NCBI GenBank assembly: GCA_965116715.1
Contig: OZ220724.1
Coordinates: forward strand, 1,426,001 to 1,490,000
Reading direction: 5' to 3'
Length of the DNA stretch: 64,000 nt
Source of the DNA: Poriferisodalis sp965116715
GTDB lineage: Bacteria; Actinomycetota; Acidimicrobiia; Acidimicrobiales; Poriferisodalaceae
The stretch's first letter is position 1, and every line of letters begins with the position of its first letter. Positions 1-8,765 of the stretch are shown piece by piece. A model generated the notes under the pieces. The model searched no databases, was not told the origin of the DNA, and saw only the letters and a list, made by a program, of their open reading frames with translations. Both the position numbers and the translations under genes were made by a program.

Positions 1-461
1 TTGGGCGTCACGACTCGAGCGCTCGGCAACAAGCGCGTCGCGACCGAACGCTCGGCCTCGGAGCTGAGCATGGGCTCGCCGGCGCCGTCGACCAGCACTG
101 GATCCACCACCAACTGGGGGAGGCGGCGGGCGGCTATCGATGCCACTGCTGCGACGGTCTGTGCCGTGAGCAGCAAGCCCGTCTTGGCGGCTGCAATGGG
201 CATGTCGTCGAGCACTGCGTGAATCTGCGCTGTCACCAACTCGGCATCCACGGGCCGTGCGGCCCGGAACTCCGCCGTGTTCTGCGCCGACACCAGCGTG
301 AGCGCGAATGCCCCGTGCACGCCGCATGCCGCGAATGCGCGCAGGTCCGCCGCGAGTCCGGCCCCGCCGCCCGAATCGGCCCCTGCAATGGTCAGCGCCG
401 CCGGCGACCAGGCGTGCTGAGCGGGTGGATGGGGGTTCTCGCTCGCTCTCCCACCGGCCAT
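1..461 (-). CDS. thiD: ThiD hydroxymethylpyrimidine kinase, N-terminal part (runs off window)
   Basis: Kinase that phosphorylates hydroxymethylpyrimidine (phosphate) in thiamine biosynthesis. About 153 residues are visible, starting at an ATG at 461-459; the frame is open to base 1, so the C-terminal half lies outside the window. The family N-terminal signature LTIAGADSGGGAGLAADLRA is near residue 23, followed by the conserved SAQNT segment, the AAAKTGLL segment and VVDPVLVDGAG, all typical of ThiD ribokinase-fold enzymes. The ATG has no strong ribosome-binding site, so the exact start is tentative. It is transcribed away from the neighbouring AcoX-like gene, with a 69-bp gap. Confidence 0.85.
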   Translation of the reverse strand, partial: MAGGRASENPHPPAQHAWSPAALTIAGADSGGGAGLAADLRAFAACGVHGAFALTLVSAQNTAEFRAARPVDAELVTAQIHAVLDDMPIAAAKTGLLLTAQTVAAVASIAARRLPQLVVDPVLVDGAGEPMLSSEAERSVATRLLPSARVVTP

Positions 462-530
462 GCCCCAAGTACAACAGTTGGGCGCGCCACGCGGCAGTCA
501 CCCACCCGTGATGGTTAGCGTCGGCGGGCG

Positions 531-1589
531 ATGGACGTACCTGCGTCGAGTCTGGGGCACTCGAAACGAGACGACGCCCGCGCTGGCCCCATCTCGGGCG
601 ACGGCACCGTCGGCATCATCGCCAACCCCGTCTCGGGGCGCGACGTTCGGCGGGTCGCGGCGCGGGGCGCCGTGTCCACCACAGAGGACAAGCGCAACCG
701 CATCGCCCGGGCAGTGATCGGCGCCGTGACGGCAGGTGCCACCCGGATCGTCGCCATGGCAGAGCCGTTCGGCATCGCCACGGGGGCCCTCACTGATCTG
801 CGCATCGACGCCGAGGTCGAGATCATCGACGTGGGGGCAACTGTGTCGCCCTCTGACACCATCCGTGCGGTCGAAGCCATGCGGGCCCGCGAGATCAGCG
901 TGCTGGTCACGCTGGGCGGCGACGGGACCAACCGCACGATCGCCGGGGTGTGGCCCGAAGCCACGCTGATACCGATGTCCACCGGCACGAACAACGTCTT
1001 CCCCAGCCTCACCGAGCCCACCGTCGCCGGCGCGGCGGCAGGGCTGGTCGCGAGCGGCGTCGTGGATCCCGATGAGTGCGCACCCCGGTCGAAGCTGATC
1101 ACCGTCGAATCGCGCGAGCGGGAGTTGTCGGGCGGCTGGACGGAGATCGCACTGGTCGATGCGGTCACGCTGGCAGACGACTTCGTCGGCAACCGCATGC
1201 CCGCCGACGGGGTGCAACTGCGCCAGGTCGTGGTGTCGCGGGCACAGCCCGCGAGCATCGGGCTCAGCTCCCTGGCGGGACTGCTGCGGCCATGTTCATT
1301 CGAGGACGACACGGGCGTGCTGGTGGAGTGCGGGCCGGGTGGCCAGCCGATGCGCGTCGCGCTGGCGCCCGGCTTGTATCGAACCGTGCCGGTGATCGAC
1401 TGTCGCAGCATCGAGCTGGGCCACGCCGTCGAGCTTCGGGGTCCCACAGTGCTGTCGCTCGACGGCGATCGGGAACGCACAATCGATGCGCACGACGTCG
1501 TAACGGCCGAGGTGCGGCGCTGCGGGCCCCGGGTGGTGAACGTGGAGCGAGCGCTGGAACTGGGCGCCGCCGCCGGGGTGTTCGGCTAA
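531..1589 (+). CDS. ATP-NAD kinase-like protein, AcoX family
   Basis: Cytoplasmic protein of the diacylglycerol/NAD kinase superfamily. The 352 residues match the usual AcoX length. The diagnostic nucleotide-binding motif LVTLGGDGTNR lies near residue 125, followed by PMSTGTNNVFP, the AcoX counterpart of the NAD-kinase GT(D/N)N motif. AcoX proteins are often found with acetoin dehydrogenase genes, but none is nearby, so the substrate is unknown. It starts at ATG 531 and is followed 96 bp later by the peroxiredoxin gene in the same direction. The superfamily is clear; the precise role is not. Confidence 0.8.
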   Translation: MDVPASSLGHSKRDDARAGPISGDGTVGIIANPVSGRDVRRVAARGAVSTTEDKRNRIARAVIGAVTAGATRIVAMAEPFGIATGALTDLRIDAEVEIIDVGATVSPSDTIRAVEAMRAREISVLVTLGGDGTNRTIAGVWPEATLIPMSTGTNNVFPSLTEPTVAGAAAGLVASGVVDPDECAPRSKLITVESRERELSGGWTEIALVDAVTLADDFVGNRMPADGVQLRQVVVSRAQPASIGLSSLAGLLRPCSFEDDTGVLVECGPGGQPMRVALAPGLYRTVPVIDCRSIELGHAVELRGPTVLSLDGDRERTIDAHDVVTAEVRRCGPRVVNVERALELGAAAGVFG

Positions 1590-1685
1590 TTCCTGACTAA
1601 TCCGGTCGGATTTATCACCAAAGAACGCTAAGCTCGCTCCGACAGTCCGTGCCAGCGCTGGCACAGCTTCCCCCGGAGGACACAC

Positions 1686-2348
1686 ATGGCTCTTCGCCTC
1701 AACGACACCGCCCCCGATTTCACCGCCAACACCACCGAAGGCGAGATCAGCTTTCACGACTGGATCGGCGACGGCTGGGCGCTGCTCTTCTCCCATCCGA
1801 AGGACTTCACACCGGTCTGCACCACCGAGCTGGGTGCCGTTGCCGCGTTGGCAGATGACTTCGCCGCTCGCAACTGCAAGATCATCGGCATCAGCGTGGA
1901 CGGCGTGAGCGACCACGTGGCCTGGAAGGCCGACATCGCCTCTGCCACGGGTCACGAGGCCAACTACCCGCTCATCGGCGATCCAGAGCTGAACGTGGTG
2001 AAGCTCTACGACATGCTTCCCGCCGATGCGGGCGACACCTCGCAGGGCCGCACGGCGGCCGACAACGCCACGGCCCGCACGGTGTTCATCATCGGCCCGG
2101 ACAAGAAGATCAAGGCGTCGCTCACCTACCCGATGACGACCGGTCGCAACTTCGCCGAGATCCTGCGCTTGCTCGACTCGGTGCAGCTGACTGCGGCTGA
2201 GCAGGTCGCTACTCCGGCCAACTGGCAGCAGGGCGAGAACGTCATCATCGTGCCTGCGGTCTCCAACGAGGCCGCCGCCGAGAAGTACCCCGACGGTTGG
2301 GAATCCCCGCTGCCCTACCTGAGGCTGGTGCCGCAGCCAGGTTCCTGA
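1686..2348 (+). CDS. 1-Cys peroxiredoxin (Prx6-type AhpC/TSA)
   Basis: Thiol peroxidase that reduces hydrogen peroxide and organic hydroperoxides in the cytoplasm. The peroxidatic motif HPKDFTPVCTTE places the active Cys at residue 45. The 220-residue length and the extended C-terminal arm (NWQQGENVIIVP through YLRLVPQP) are typical of the Prx6 subgroup. A GGAGG ribosome-binding site sits just upstream of the ATG. In a mycothiol-producing organism (mshC is present in this window) mycothiol may be the reductant; that is inference. Confidence 0.93.
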   Translation: MALRLNDTAPDFTANTTEGEISFHDWIGDGWALLFSHPKDFTPVCTTELGAVAALADDFAARNCKIIGISVDGVSDHVAWKADIASATGHEANYPLIGDPELNVVKLYDMLPADAGDTSQGRTAADNATARTVFIIGPDKKIKASLTYPMTTGRNFAEILRLLDSVQLTAAEQVATPANWQQGENVIIVPAVSNEAAAEKYPDGWESPLPYLRLVPQPGS

Positions 2349-2411
2349 CAGCGACGGTCCCCTCGGCAAACGGCTGCGGCGCCACCGGCAGCACAGGCCG
2401 CAGCCGGGTTC

Positions 2412-3764
2412 CTAGTCGAGGCTGGACTCGGCGACCACTTCGGCGTCGAACGCAGGTGCGCCGTTCAGGCTGCGCATCTCGGGAGGCAGCTCGTCGCGGA
2501 CACGCTGGTGGAACTGCCGATCCTGGTTGAGCGAGTACGGGTACACCGCACGCCCGGCGCGGACCAGGGGCACATGCAGGGGCCGGCTGTTCGTGGGCCC
2601 GGGACGATCCTGCTCGACGAGCGTCTCCGAGTGGGCCGCGCCATCGCGCACCACCCGGTAGGGCCGCACCACACCGCCACGGGTGGCTTTGCCCTCTGAT
2701 TCCTTGTGGACGGGCACCACCGGCTCGAACGTGCCGGAGTGCCGTGCGATGGCCACCGCCTTGTACACCATGCCGGCTGTCGCATGGCCTGAGCCCACCA
2801 CGAGCTGGGTGCCGACACCGTAGCCGTCCACCGGCAGATCGGCCAAGTCGGCGATGCGGTACTCGTCGAGATCACCCGATACCACGATGCGCGTCGACTC
2901 GGCGCCTGCATCATCCAGCCACTGCCGGACCCGGGGCACCTCGACGGTGAGATCTCCCGAGTCGATGCGGACGGCACCTGGCACCCCGCCGAGACGCTTG
3001 GCTGCGGCCAGCCCGCGTTCGAGGCCGGTGCGCAGGTCGAAGGTGTCGATCAACAGGGTGGTCTCGAGGCCGTGCGCTCGCATCTGCGCCTCGAAGGCGG
3101 CTTCCTCGTCGTGGTGCGCCAGCGTGAATGCGTGGGCGGCAGTGCCCGCGGTGGGAATGCCGTACTGGGCGCCGGCGAGCAGGTTGGACGTCGCGTCGAA
3201 GCCGACCAGCCAGGCCGCCCGTGCGGCCGCCACTGCCGCCAGCTCGTGCGTGCGACGGCCCCCCATCTCGATGAGGTGGCGTCCCTGCGCCACATCGTGC
3301 ATCCGGGCGGCTGCTGAGGCCACGGCGCAATCGTGGTTGAGCACCGAGAGCACCAGCGTCTCCACCAGCAGCGCGGTGCCGACTGAGGCATCGACCCGCA
3401 GCACCGGGCTGCCGGGCACGTAGAAGTCGCCCTCTCGGTAGCTCCAGGCATCGCCGTCGAATCGGAACGTCGACAGGTGATCGAGCAGGTCGTCGCTGAA
3501 ACGGCCGAGACCTGACAGGTAGTCCAGATCGTCAGCCTCGAACCGGTAGTCAGCCAGCAGCTTGGCCAGCCGCCCCGGGCCCGCCACCACGCCGTAACCC
3601 CGGCCGGGCGGCAACCGCCGGGCGAACACCTCGAAGCAGGAGCGCCGCGACGCGACCCCCGACTGGAGGGCCGCATCGAGCATGGTCAGCTCGTAGAGGT
3701 CGGTCATCATCGCCGTGCCCACGCCCAGAGTCTGCCTGCCCCGCGAGCCCTTTGCCGATGACAA
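2412..3764 (-). CDS. pncB: Nicotinate phosphoribosyltransferase
   Basis: Converts nicotinate and PRPP to nicotinate mononucleotide in NAD salvage. The 450-residue protein has the N-terminal TDLYELTM signature and the C-terminal catalytic region with VRIDSGDL and VSGDLDE followed by GVGTQLV, as in PncB. The start at 3764 gives an 18-residue leader before MMTDLYELT, so an internal ATG nearer 3710 is also possible. The TAG stop lies inside a CTAG tetranucleotide (2411-2415 region). It is convergent with the peroxiredoxin gene. Confidence 0.93.
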   Translation of the reverse strand: MSSAKGSRGRQTLGVGTAMMTDLYELTMLDAALQSGVASRRSCFEVFARRLPPGRGYGVVAGPGRLAKLLADYRFEADDLDYLSGLGRFSDDLLDHLSTFRFDGDAWSYREGDFYVPGSPVLRVDASVGTALLVETLVLSVLNHDCAVASAAARMHDVAQGRHLIEMGGRRTHELAAVAAARAAWLVGFDATSNLLAGAQYGIPTAGTAAHAFTLAHHDEEAAFEAQMRAHGLETTLLIDTFDLRTGLERGLAAAKRLGGVPGAVRIDSGDLTVEVPRVRQWLDDAGAESTRIVVSGDLDEYRIADLADLPVDGYGVGTQLVVGSGHATAGMVYKAVAIARHSGTFEPVVPVHKESEGKATRGGVVRPYRVVRDGAAHSETLVEQDRPGPTNSRPLHVPLVRAGRAVYPYSLNQDRQFHQRVRDELPPEMRSLNGAPAFDAEVVAESSLD

Positions 3765-3843
3765 TGCCCTGCCGCGGTTCCTGCACTGCCGAACGAGCGA
3801 TGCTCGATCTTGACGAGAGCACGCAGGGATAGCGTGATGAGCG

Positions 3844-4218
3844 ATGGTGTTCGTCGGGCTGGCGCGGCTGATGGCCGCGTCACATCTGGCCTACATCATG
3901 TTCCTGCTGGTCGGCGGCTTCATGGCGAAGCGCTGGCCGAAGCTCATGAAGTGGCACCTCGGCGCCATCGGTGCTGCTGCCGTGGTGAACATCACCGGCT
4001 CGGACTGCCCGCTGACGGTGTGGGAGAAGTGGTTCCTGCGCCAGGCCGGGCGGGAGCCATACGAAACCGGCTTCATCTCCAACTACCTGGTGGAACCGGT
4101 GTACCCGCCGGGTATCACCGGCCGGGTCAACTTCGTGATCCTGGTCTCCTTGACGGTGCCGATCACGGTCAGCTACTGGCGCATGCGCAAGGCCGGCTCG
4201 TCTGCCGCATCCCGCTAG
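3844..4218 (+). CDS. DUF2784 small membrane protein
   Basis: Predicted integral membrane protein of 124 residues with about three hydrophobic segments (near 8-25, 38-52 and 95-112). The central NITGSDCPLTVWEKW motif and the later YETGFISNYL plus VYPPGI are characteristic of the DUF2784 family, which has no known function. The start may be ATG 3844 or the adjacent GTG. An insertion sequence begins 27 bp after the stop codon, in the gap before the cobalamin riboswitch. Confidence 0.75.
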   Translation: MVFVGLARLMAASHLAYIMFLLVGGFMAKRWPKLMKWHLGAIGAAAVVNITGSDCPLTVWEKWFLRQAGREPYETGFISNYLVEPVYPPGITGRVNFVILVSLTVPITVSYWRMRKAGSSAASR

Positions 4219-4245
4219 GCAACTCGGCGACGGGGCAGCTCCTAG

Positions 4246-5528
4246 CAGGGTGCTGAAATAGTCGGTGTTTGGTGCTCGCGTTGGTTGGGTGGGCGCGGGA
4301 CACTGTGGGGATGCGTGGAACTGTTGATGCCCAGATGGCGATGCTGTCGACGTTGTCGACTGAGGATCTGATCAGCGCGGATCATCCGATACGGCGGATC
4401 AGGGCGTTGGTGGAGGGGGTGCTTGAAGAGCTCGACGGTGAGCTGGGGGCGATGTATGCGGATCGGGGCCGGCCCAGCGTGCCGCCTGAGGTGTTGTTGA
4501 AGGCGTCGGTGTTGATGGCGTTGTACTCGGTGCGCTCGGAGCGGGCGTTCTGCGAGCGTTTGAGCTACGACATGTTGTTCAAGTGGTTCTTGGGGTTGCG
4601 CATCGACGAGCGCTCTTTTGACGCGTCGACGTTCTCGAAGAACCGCGAGCGGCTGTTGGATCATGAGATAGCGGATCGGTTCTTCGCTGCTGTGGTTCGG
4701 CGGGCTCAGCTGCGCCGGTATTGCTCGAGCGATCATTTCAGCGTGGACGGCACCTTGCTGGAGGCGTGGGCGTCGCACAAGAGCTTCAAGCCCAAAGCCG
4801 CGCCCGGCGGCGGCGAGCCGGGCAAGGGCCGCAACGCCGAGGAGGACTTCCGGGGCGCCCGCCGCCGCAACGACACCCACCAGTCCACGACCGATCCCGA
4901 GGCTCGCCTGTATCGCAAGTCGAAAGGGGCCCCGGCGATGCTCGCTTTCATGGGGCACCTGATGGTCGAGAACCGCAACGGCCTCATCGTCGACGCCGAG
5001 CTCACCCAAGCAGACGGCTACGCCGAGCGCGACACCGCCGCCGCGATGCTGCGACGAGCCCCCCGACGGCGGCGGCGGCGCACCGTCGGCGGCGACAAGA
5101 ACTACGACACCAAGGGATTCGTGGCCGACGTCCGCAAGGCCGGGTTCACGCCCCACGTCGCCCAGAACACCACCAGGCGGCGCTCCGCCATCGACCGGCG
5201 CACCACCCGCCACGACGGCTACACGATCTCTCAACGGGTCCGAAAACGCGTCGAGGAGCCCTTCGGATGGATCAAGACCATCGCCGGAGGACACAAGCTG
5301 CGACACAAAGGACAAGCCCGCAACCGGGCCTGGTTCCTCATCGGCGCCGCCACCTACAACCTCGTCCGCATAGCCACACTCGACACCGACACCACCTGAG
5401 CAGACACCCCGACCGGCCCGACAGGGCCAACGTCGCCCCGCACCGCCAGCCAACACCACCACCCCAACCCTCACACAAACCCGAACCAGCACCCAAACCC
5501 GCCCAAACCACCGAATTTCAACAGCCTG
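4246..5528 (+). mobile_element. IS5-type insertion sequence, type A, copy 1 (1283 bp)
   Basis: Complete element. Terminal inverted repeats read CAGGGTGCTGAAAT at the left and, inverted, CAGGCTGTTGAAAT at the right. It is flanked by direct CTAG repeats at 4242-4245 and 5529-5532, so the target duplication is 4 bp. Two further copies of exactly the same length lie at 16967-18249 and 41141-42423. Its right end directly touches the TAGACT sequence at the start of the cobalamin riboswitch region, so it separates the B12 operon from its original upstream DNA. Confidence 0.97.
4311..5399 (+). CDS. IS5-family DDE transposase (type A, copy 1)
   Basis: Transposase of 362 residues counted from ATG 4311; an in-frame TTG/GTG start 39-42 bp upstream would add 13-14 residues. 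It has an N-terminal DUF772-like region (about 1-110) followed by a DDE domain, with acidic residues in SVDGTLLEAW, GGDKNYDTKG and VEEPFGWIKT. A basic RRAPRRRRRR stretch separates the catalytic blocks. The protein is identical to that of copy 2; copy 3 differs by one residue (Val in ADVRKAGF becomes Ala). Confidence 0.93.
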   Translation: MRGTVDAQMAMLSTLSTEDLISADHPIRRIRALVEGVLEELDGELGAMYADRGRPSVPPEVLLKASVLMALYSVRSERAFCERLSYDMLFKWFLGLRIDERSFDASTFSKNRERLLDHEIADRFFAAVVRRAQLRRYCSSDHFSVDGTLLEAWASHKSFKPKAAPGGGEPGKGRNAEEDFRGARRRNDTHQSTTDPEARLYRKSKGAPAMLAFMGHLMVENRNGLIVDAELTQADGYAERDTAAAMLRRAPRRRRRRTVGGDKNYDTKGFVADVRKAGFTPHVAQNTTRRRSAIDRRTTRHDGYTISQRVRKRVEEPFGWIKTIAGGHKLRHKGQARNRAWFLIGAATYNLVRIATLDTDTT

Positions 5529-5532
5529 CTAG

Positions 5533-5640
5533 ACTCACGCCCGGTTGTCGTGAGCGAAGCCGGTGAGAACCCGGCACTGTCCCGCAACGGTGATGCCCCT
5601 TCGGGGGATGAGTCCGGTCGCCTCCCGGCCGCCATCACGC
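5533..5640 (+). promoter_or_regulatory. Cobalamin riboswitch leading the B12 uptake operon
   Basis: The leader contains the B12-box core: GCCGGTGAGAACCCGGC (5559-5575) followed by ACTGTCCCGCAACGGTGA (5576-5593), then a CCCCTTCGGGG hairpin (5597-5607) and GAGTCCGGTCGCC (5610-5622), matching the conserved order of the cobalamin aptamer. The upstream TCACG/CGTGA pair (5535-5539, 5549-5553) looks like an additional helix of a short aptamer form. It lies about 85 bp before btuF, followed by uptake, ATPase and adenosyltransferase genes, which fits B12-dependent repression. The IS copy ends immediately 5' of it; TAGACT (5530-5535) resembles a -10 element, so the original -35 region was probably displaced. 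Confidence 0.82.
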
Positions 5641-5725
5641 GAACCGATTCCTCGAGGCAAGGAGCGGCTCGTGCGGTGGGTGCTCCCGCTGCTCGGCCCT
5701 GGACTCGAGCAGAAGGGAGAACACC

Positions 5726-6790
5726 ATGAACCGCACCGCCACGAAGCGGGCCGCACCGCCATTGCGGCTGCTGTGGGCACTGGCAGCACTGCTCGTGCTG
5801 GCCTCGGCCTGCGGCAGCGACGACGCGGCCAGCAGCCCGGCGGCCGCGCCTGCGACAGATGCCGCTGCGGCCACCGAGGCGCCGGCGGCGACACAGGCGC
5901 CGACGACCACGACCGCGACGGCCGCGGCAGCGACGGCAGAGGAGGCCGACGAAACGGCTGCACCGGCCGAAGAGCCGCAGGACACCGAGCCGGCTCCCGA
6001 CGAGCCCGAGCACCAGTACCAGCGGATCGTGTCGATCTCGCCGACCGGCACGGAGATCTTGTTCGCAATAGGTGCCGGCGAGCGCGTGGTCGCCGTCGAC
6101 GATTTCTCGTACTACCCGCCCGAAGCCCCCGTCACCGACCTGAGCGGCTGGCAGCCGAACGTCGAGGCCATTGCCTCCCACGACCCCGATCTCGTCGTGA
6201 TGGGCAGCGACGGCGACATCGAGGCCAATCTCGAGTCACTAGGCATCGCGGTGCTGGGTATCAACGCTCCTGCCACCTTCGACGAGGTGTACGTGCAGAT
6301 CGCACAGTTCGGCGAGACCACCGAACAGATCGACGAGGCAACGGCCCTGATCTCGGAGATGCGCAGCGAGATCGACGCCCTCATCGACGCCGCACCCGAC
6401 GCTTCGGGGCTGACCTACTACCACGAGCTCACCGACGGTCTGTACTCGGTGACCAGCAGCACCTTCATCGGGCAGGTGTACTCGCTGTTCGGGCTGCACA
6501 ACATCGCCGATCCCGCCGATTCCGACGGCAGCTCATACGGCTATCCGCAGCTCAGCGACGAGTACATCGTCGACGCCGACCCCGACTTGATCTTCCTGGC
6601 CGACACGCTGTGCTGCGGCCAGAACGCCGAGACGGTGGCTGCCCGCACAGGCTGGGACCTGCTGAGCGCAGTCCAGAACGGCCGGGTGGTCGAGCTCAAC
6701 GACGACATCGTGTCGCGCTGGGGGCCACGCCTGGTGGAGTTCATTGCGGCAATCTCCGACGCGATCATCTCGATGGGCGCGGAGAGCTGA
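5726..6790 (+). CDS. btuF: Cobalamin ABC transporter substrate-binding lipoprotein (BtuF-like)
   Basis: Extracytoplasmic B12-binding protein of 354 residues. It has a lipoprotein signal with lipobox LASAC (Cys about residue 30), then a long low-complexity Ala/Thr/Glu/Pro linker to about residue 92, and a class III periplasmic-binding domain beginning RIVSISPTGTEILFAIGAG. VAVDDFSYYPP and LSGWQPNVEAI are typical of the BtuF/FhuD fold. A GGGAGA ribosome-binding site precedes the ATG. Cobalamin as the ligand is inferred from the riboswitch and cobO in the same operon; a related corrinoid is possible. Confidence 0.88.
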   Translation: MNRTATKRAAPPLRLLWALAALLVLASACGSDDAASSPAAAPATDAAAATEAPAATQAPTTTTATAAAATAEEADETAAPAEEPQDTEPAPDEPEHQYQRIVSISPTGTEILFAIGAGERVVAVDDFSYYPPEAPVTDLSGWQPNVEAIASHDPDLVVMGSDGDIEANLESLGIAVLGINAPATFDEVYVQIAQFGETTEQIDEATALISEMRSEIDALIDAAPDASGLTYYHELTDGLYSVTSSTFIGQVYSLFGLHNIADPADSDGSSYGYPQLSDEYIVDADPDLIFLADTLCCGQNAETVAARTGWDLLSAVQNGRVVELNDDIVSRWGPRLVEFIAAISDAIISMGAES

Positions 6791-6855
6791 CCAGTGCACG
6801 CAGGGCTGCGTCGAGGCGTCACCTTCGGCGCTGGTGACTGAGGGCTGCAGCAGCG

Positions 6856-7935
6856 ATGCGCTATTCAGGCGCACTTGGCGCAGCCGGCGGCACCGACGTG
6901 GAACTCGGGACGTCGCGACTGCGGGCACCGGCGCTCGTTGCCGGCTCCGTCGCCGTCATCCTCGCGGTCGTCGCAGGGCTGACCATCGGCCCCGTCGGCA
7001 TCGCTGCCCCACGGGTGCTCATGGAGCTCGCCGATCTGCTGCCCGGCGTCGCCATCGAATCCGGCCTCAATGACTCCCACAAGGCGATCGTCACCGACAT
7101 CCGGCTGCCCCGGGTGGTGCTCGGGCTGCTGGTGGGCGCAACGCTGGCCATGAGCGGTGCCACCTATCAAGCGGCATTCCGGAACCCCCTCGCTGACCCG
7201 TACCTGCTGGGCATCGCCGCCGGTGCCGGACTGGGAGCGACCATCGCCATCGTCAATGACCTGGGTGACGGCGCCGGCGTGTTCGACCTCGTTCCGCTCG
7301 CTGCATTCGGCGGCGCGCTCGGCGCGGTGACGATCGCCTACCTCGCCGGACACATCGGCGGCCGCTCGACGGCTTCGCTGATCCTTGCCGGGATCGCCGT
7401 GGCGAGCTTTCTGGCGGCCTGCCAGACCTACCTGCTGCAGGCGAATGCAGATGCGTTCCGCCAGATCCTCGCATGGCTCCTCGGTCGCATCGCCACATCT
7501 GGCTGGGCCGAACCGGCGCTGCTGCTGCCATATTTTCTGGTGACGACCGCCGTCGTGCTGCGCTACCGGCGGGCGCTCGACGTGCTCGCCGTCGGCGACG
7601 AGGAAGCCGCAGCGCTCGGCCTCGAACCCCGCCGGATCCGGCTGATCGTCCTGGTTGCGGCGTCGCTCGGCGCGGCCGCAGCCGTGTCGGTGAGCGGGCT
7701 GATCAGCTTCGTCGGCATCATCGTGCCGCACGCAATCCGGCTGATCTTCGGCACCAGCAACCGCGTCCTGCTGCCGCTCTCGGTGCTGTTCGGCGGGGCA
7801 TTCCTGGTGCTTGCCGACCTGACCGCCCGCACGGTGCTCTCCCCTGCCGAGCTGCCGATCGGTGTGGTCACGGCGTTCTTGGGCGCGCCCTTCTTCGTGT
7901 TCGTGCTGCGGACGAGCCGGCGGGAGATCTGGTGA
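6856..7935 (+). CDS. btuC: Cobalamin ABC transporter permease (FecCD/BtuC family)
   Basis: Inner-membrane permease of 359 residues with about ten hydrophobic segments. It carries the family signatures IRLPRVVLGLLVGATLAMSGATYQ, here quoted only in part as RLPRVVLGLLVGATLA, and NPLADPYLLGIAAGAGLGA. The C-terminal GLISFVGIIVPHAIR is the coupling-helix region that contacts the ATPase. It follows btuF by 65 bp, and its stop overlaps the GTG start of the ATPase (GTGA at 7932-7935), indicating translational coupling. Confidence 0.93.
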   Translation: MRYSGALGAAGGTDVELGTSRLRAPALVAGSVAVILAVVAGLTIGPVGIAAPRVLMELADLLPGVAIESGLNDSHKAIVTDIRLPRVVLGLLVGATLAMSGATYQAAFRNPLADPYLLGIAAGAGLGATIAIVNDLGDGAGVFDLVPLAAFGGALGAVTIAYLAGHIGGRSTASLILAGIAVASFLAACQTYLLQANADAFRQILAWLLGRIATSGWAEPALLLPYFLVTTAVVLRYRRALDVLAVGDEEAAALGLEPRRIRLIVLVAASLGAAAAVSVSGLISFVGIIVPHAIRLIFGTSNRVLLPLSVLFGGAFLVLADLTARTVLSPAELPIGVVTAFLGAPFFVFVLRTSRREIW

Positions 7936-8765
7936 CCGCCGCCGTCGACCTGCAGTCGCTCGATGTCCGGTTCAACGGGGCCCACATCCTGGATGGCGTC
8001 GATCTGGCTGTAGCCCACGGCGAGTGGATCAACATCATCGGGCCGAACGGGGCCGGCAAGACGACCCTGTTGCGCGCCGTGCTGGGCCTCGTGACCTACG
8101 ACGGCAGCATCACCATCGACGGGCTCCCGAAGCTGCGACGCGCGGAGCGAGCTCGCAAGGTCGCCTACGTGCCGCAAACGCCCGTCATTCCCCAAGGCAT
8201 GCTCGTCGCCGACTACGTGCTGCTGGGCCGCACGCCCCACCGCGGCATCTTCGCGGGCGAAACGTCGGCCGACCGCGAGATCGCCGCTGACGTGCTCGAG
8301 CGTCTCGACCTCGTCGGATTCGGTGACCGTGCGGTGCAGTCGCTGTCCGGGGGTGAACGCCAGCGCACGGTGCTCGCCAGAGCGCTCGTGCAGCAAGCCG
8401 ACATCCTGCTGCTCGACGAGCCGACAACCGCACTCGACCTCGGACATCAGCAGGACGTGCTCGACTTGGTCGACGCGCTGCGTCGCGAGCGTGACTTGAC
8501 GGTCATCGCCACGCTGCACGACCTGACGCTCGCGGCCCGCTACGGCGACCAAGTGGCGATCCTGGCGGGGGGCGCCATTGCGCAACGGGGTACGCCCAGC
8601 GAGGTGCTCACGGTTGCCAACATCGCAGAGCACTTCGACGCCCAAGTCCGGGTGATCAACGATCCCGAGGGCCCGGTGATCGTGCCCACAGCAACGACAA
8701 CGTCAGACGCGACCGGTGCGGCACCCTCGGAGCGCGGCACCGCACAGAATGGAGAGCACACATGA
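7932..8765 (+). CDS. btuD: Cobalamin ABC transporter ATPase (BtuD-like)
   Basis: ATP-binding subunit of 277 residues from a GTG start overlapping the permease stop. It has Walker A GPNGAGKTT near residue 38, a Q-loop at YVPQTP, signature LSGGERQR, Walker B ILLLDEP and the switch His in TLHDLTLAA. The last ~35 residues are a Thr/Ala-rich tail with no evident function. The stop overlaps the cobO start (ATGA at 8762-8765). Confidence 0.93.
   Translation: MTAAVDLQSLDVRFNGAHILDGVDLAVAHGEWINIIGPNGAGKTTLLRAVLGLVTYDGSITIDGLPKLRRAERARKVAYVPQTPVIPQGMLVADYVLLGRTPHRGIFAGETSADREIAADVLERLDLVGFGDRAVQSLSGGERQRTVLARALVQQADILLLDEPTTALDLGHQQDVLDLVDALRRERDLTVIATLHDLTLAARYGDQVAILAGGAIAQRGTPSEVLTVANIAEHFDAQVRVINDPEGPVIVPTATTTSDATGAAPSERGTAQNGEHT

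Noticed and set aside
4242..5492. Long open frame (416 residues) antisense to the type A transposase, also seen at 16862-18325 and 41137-42387
   Set aside because: It is an Arg/Pro/Gly/Val-rich shadow of a high-GC gene, copied with each IS, with no family features.
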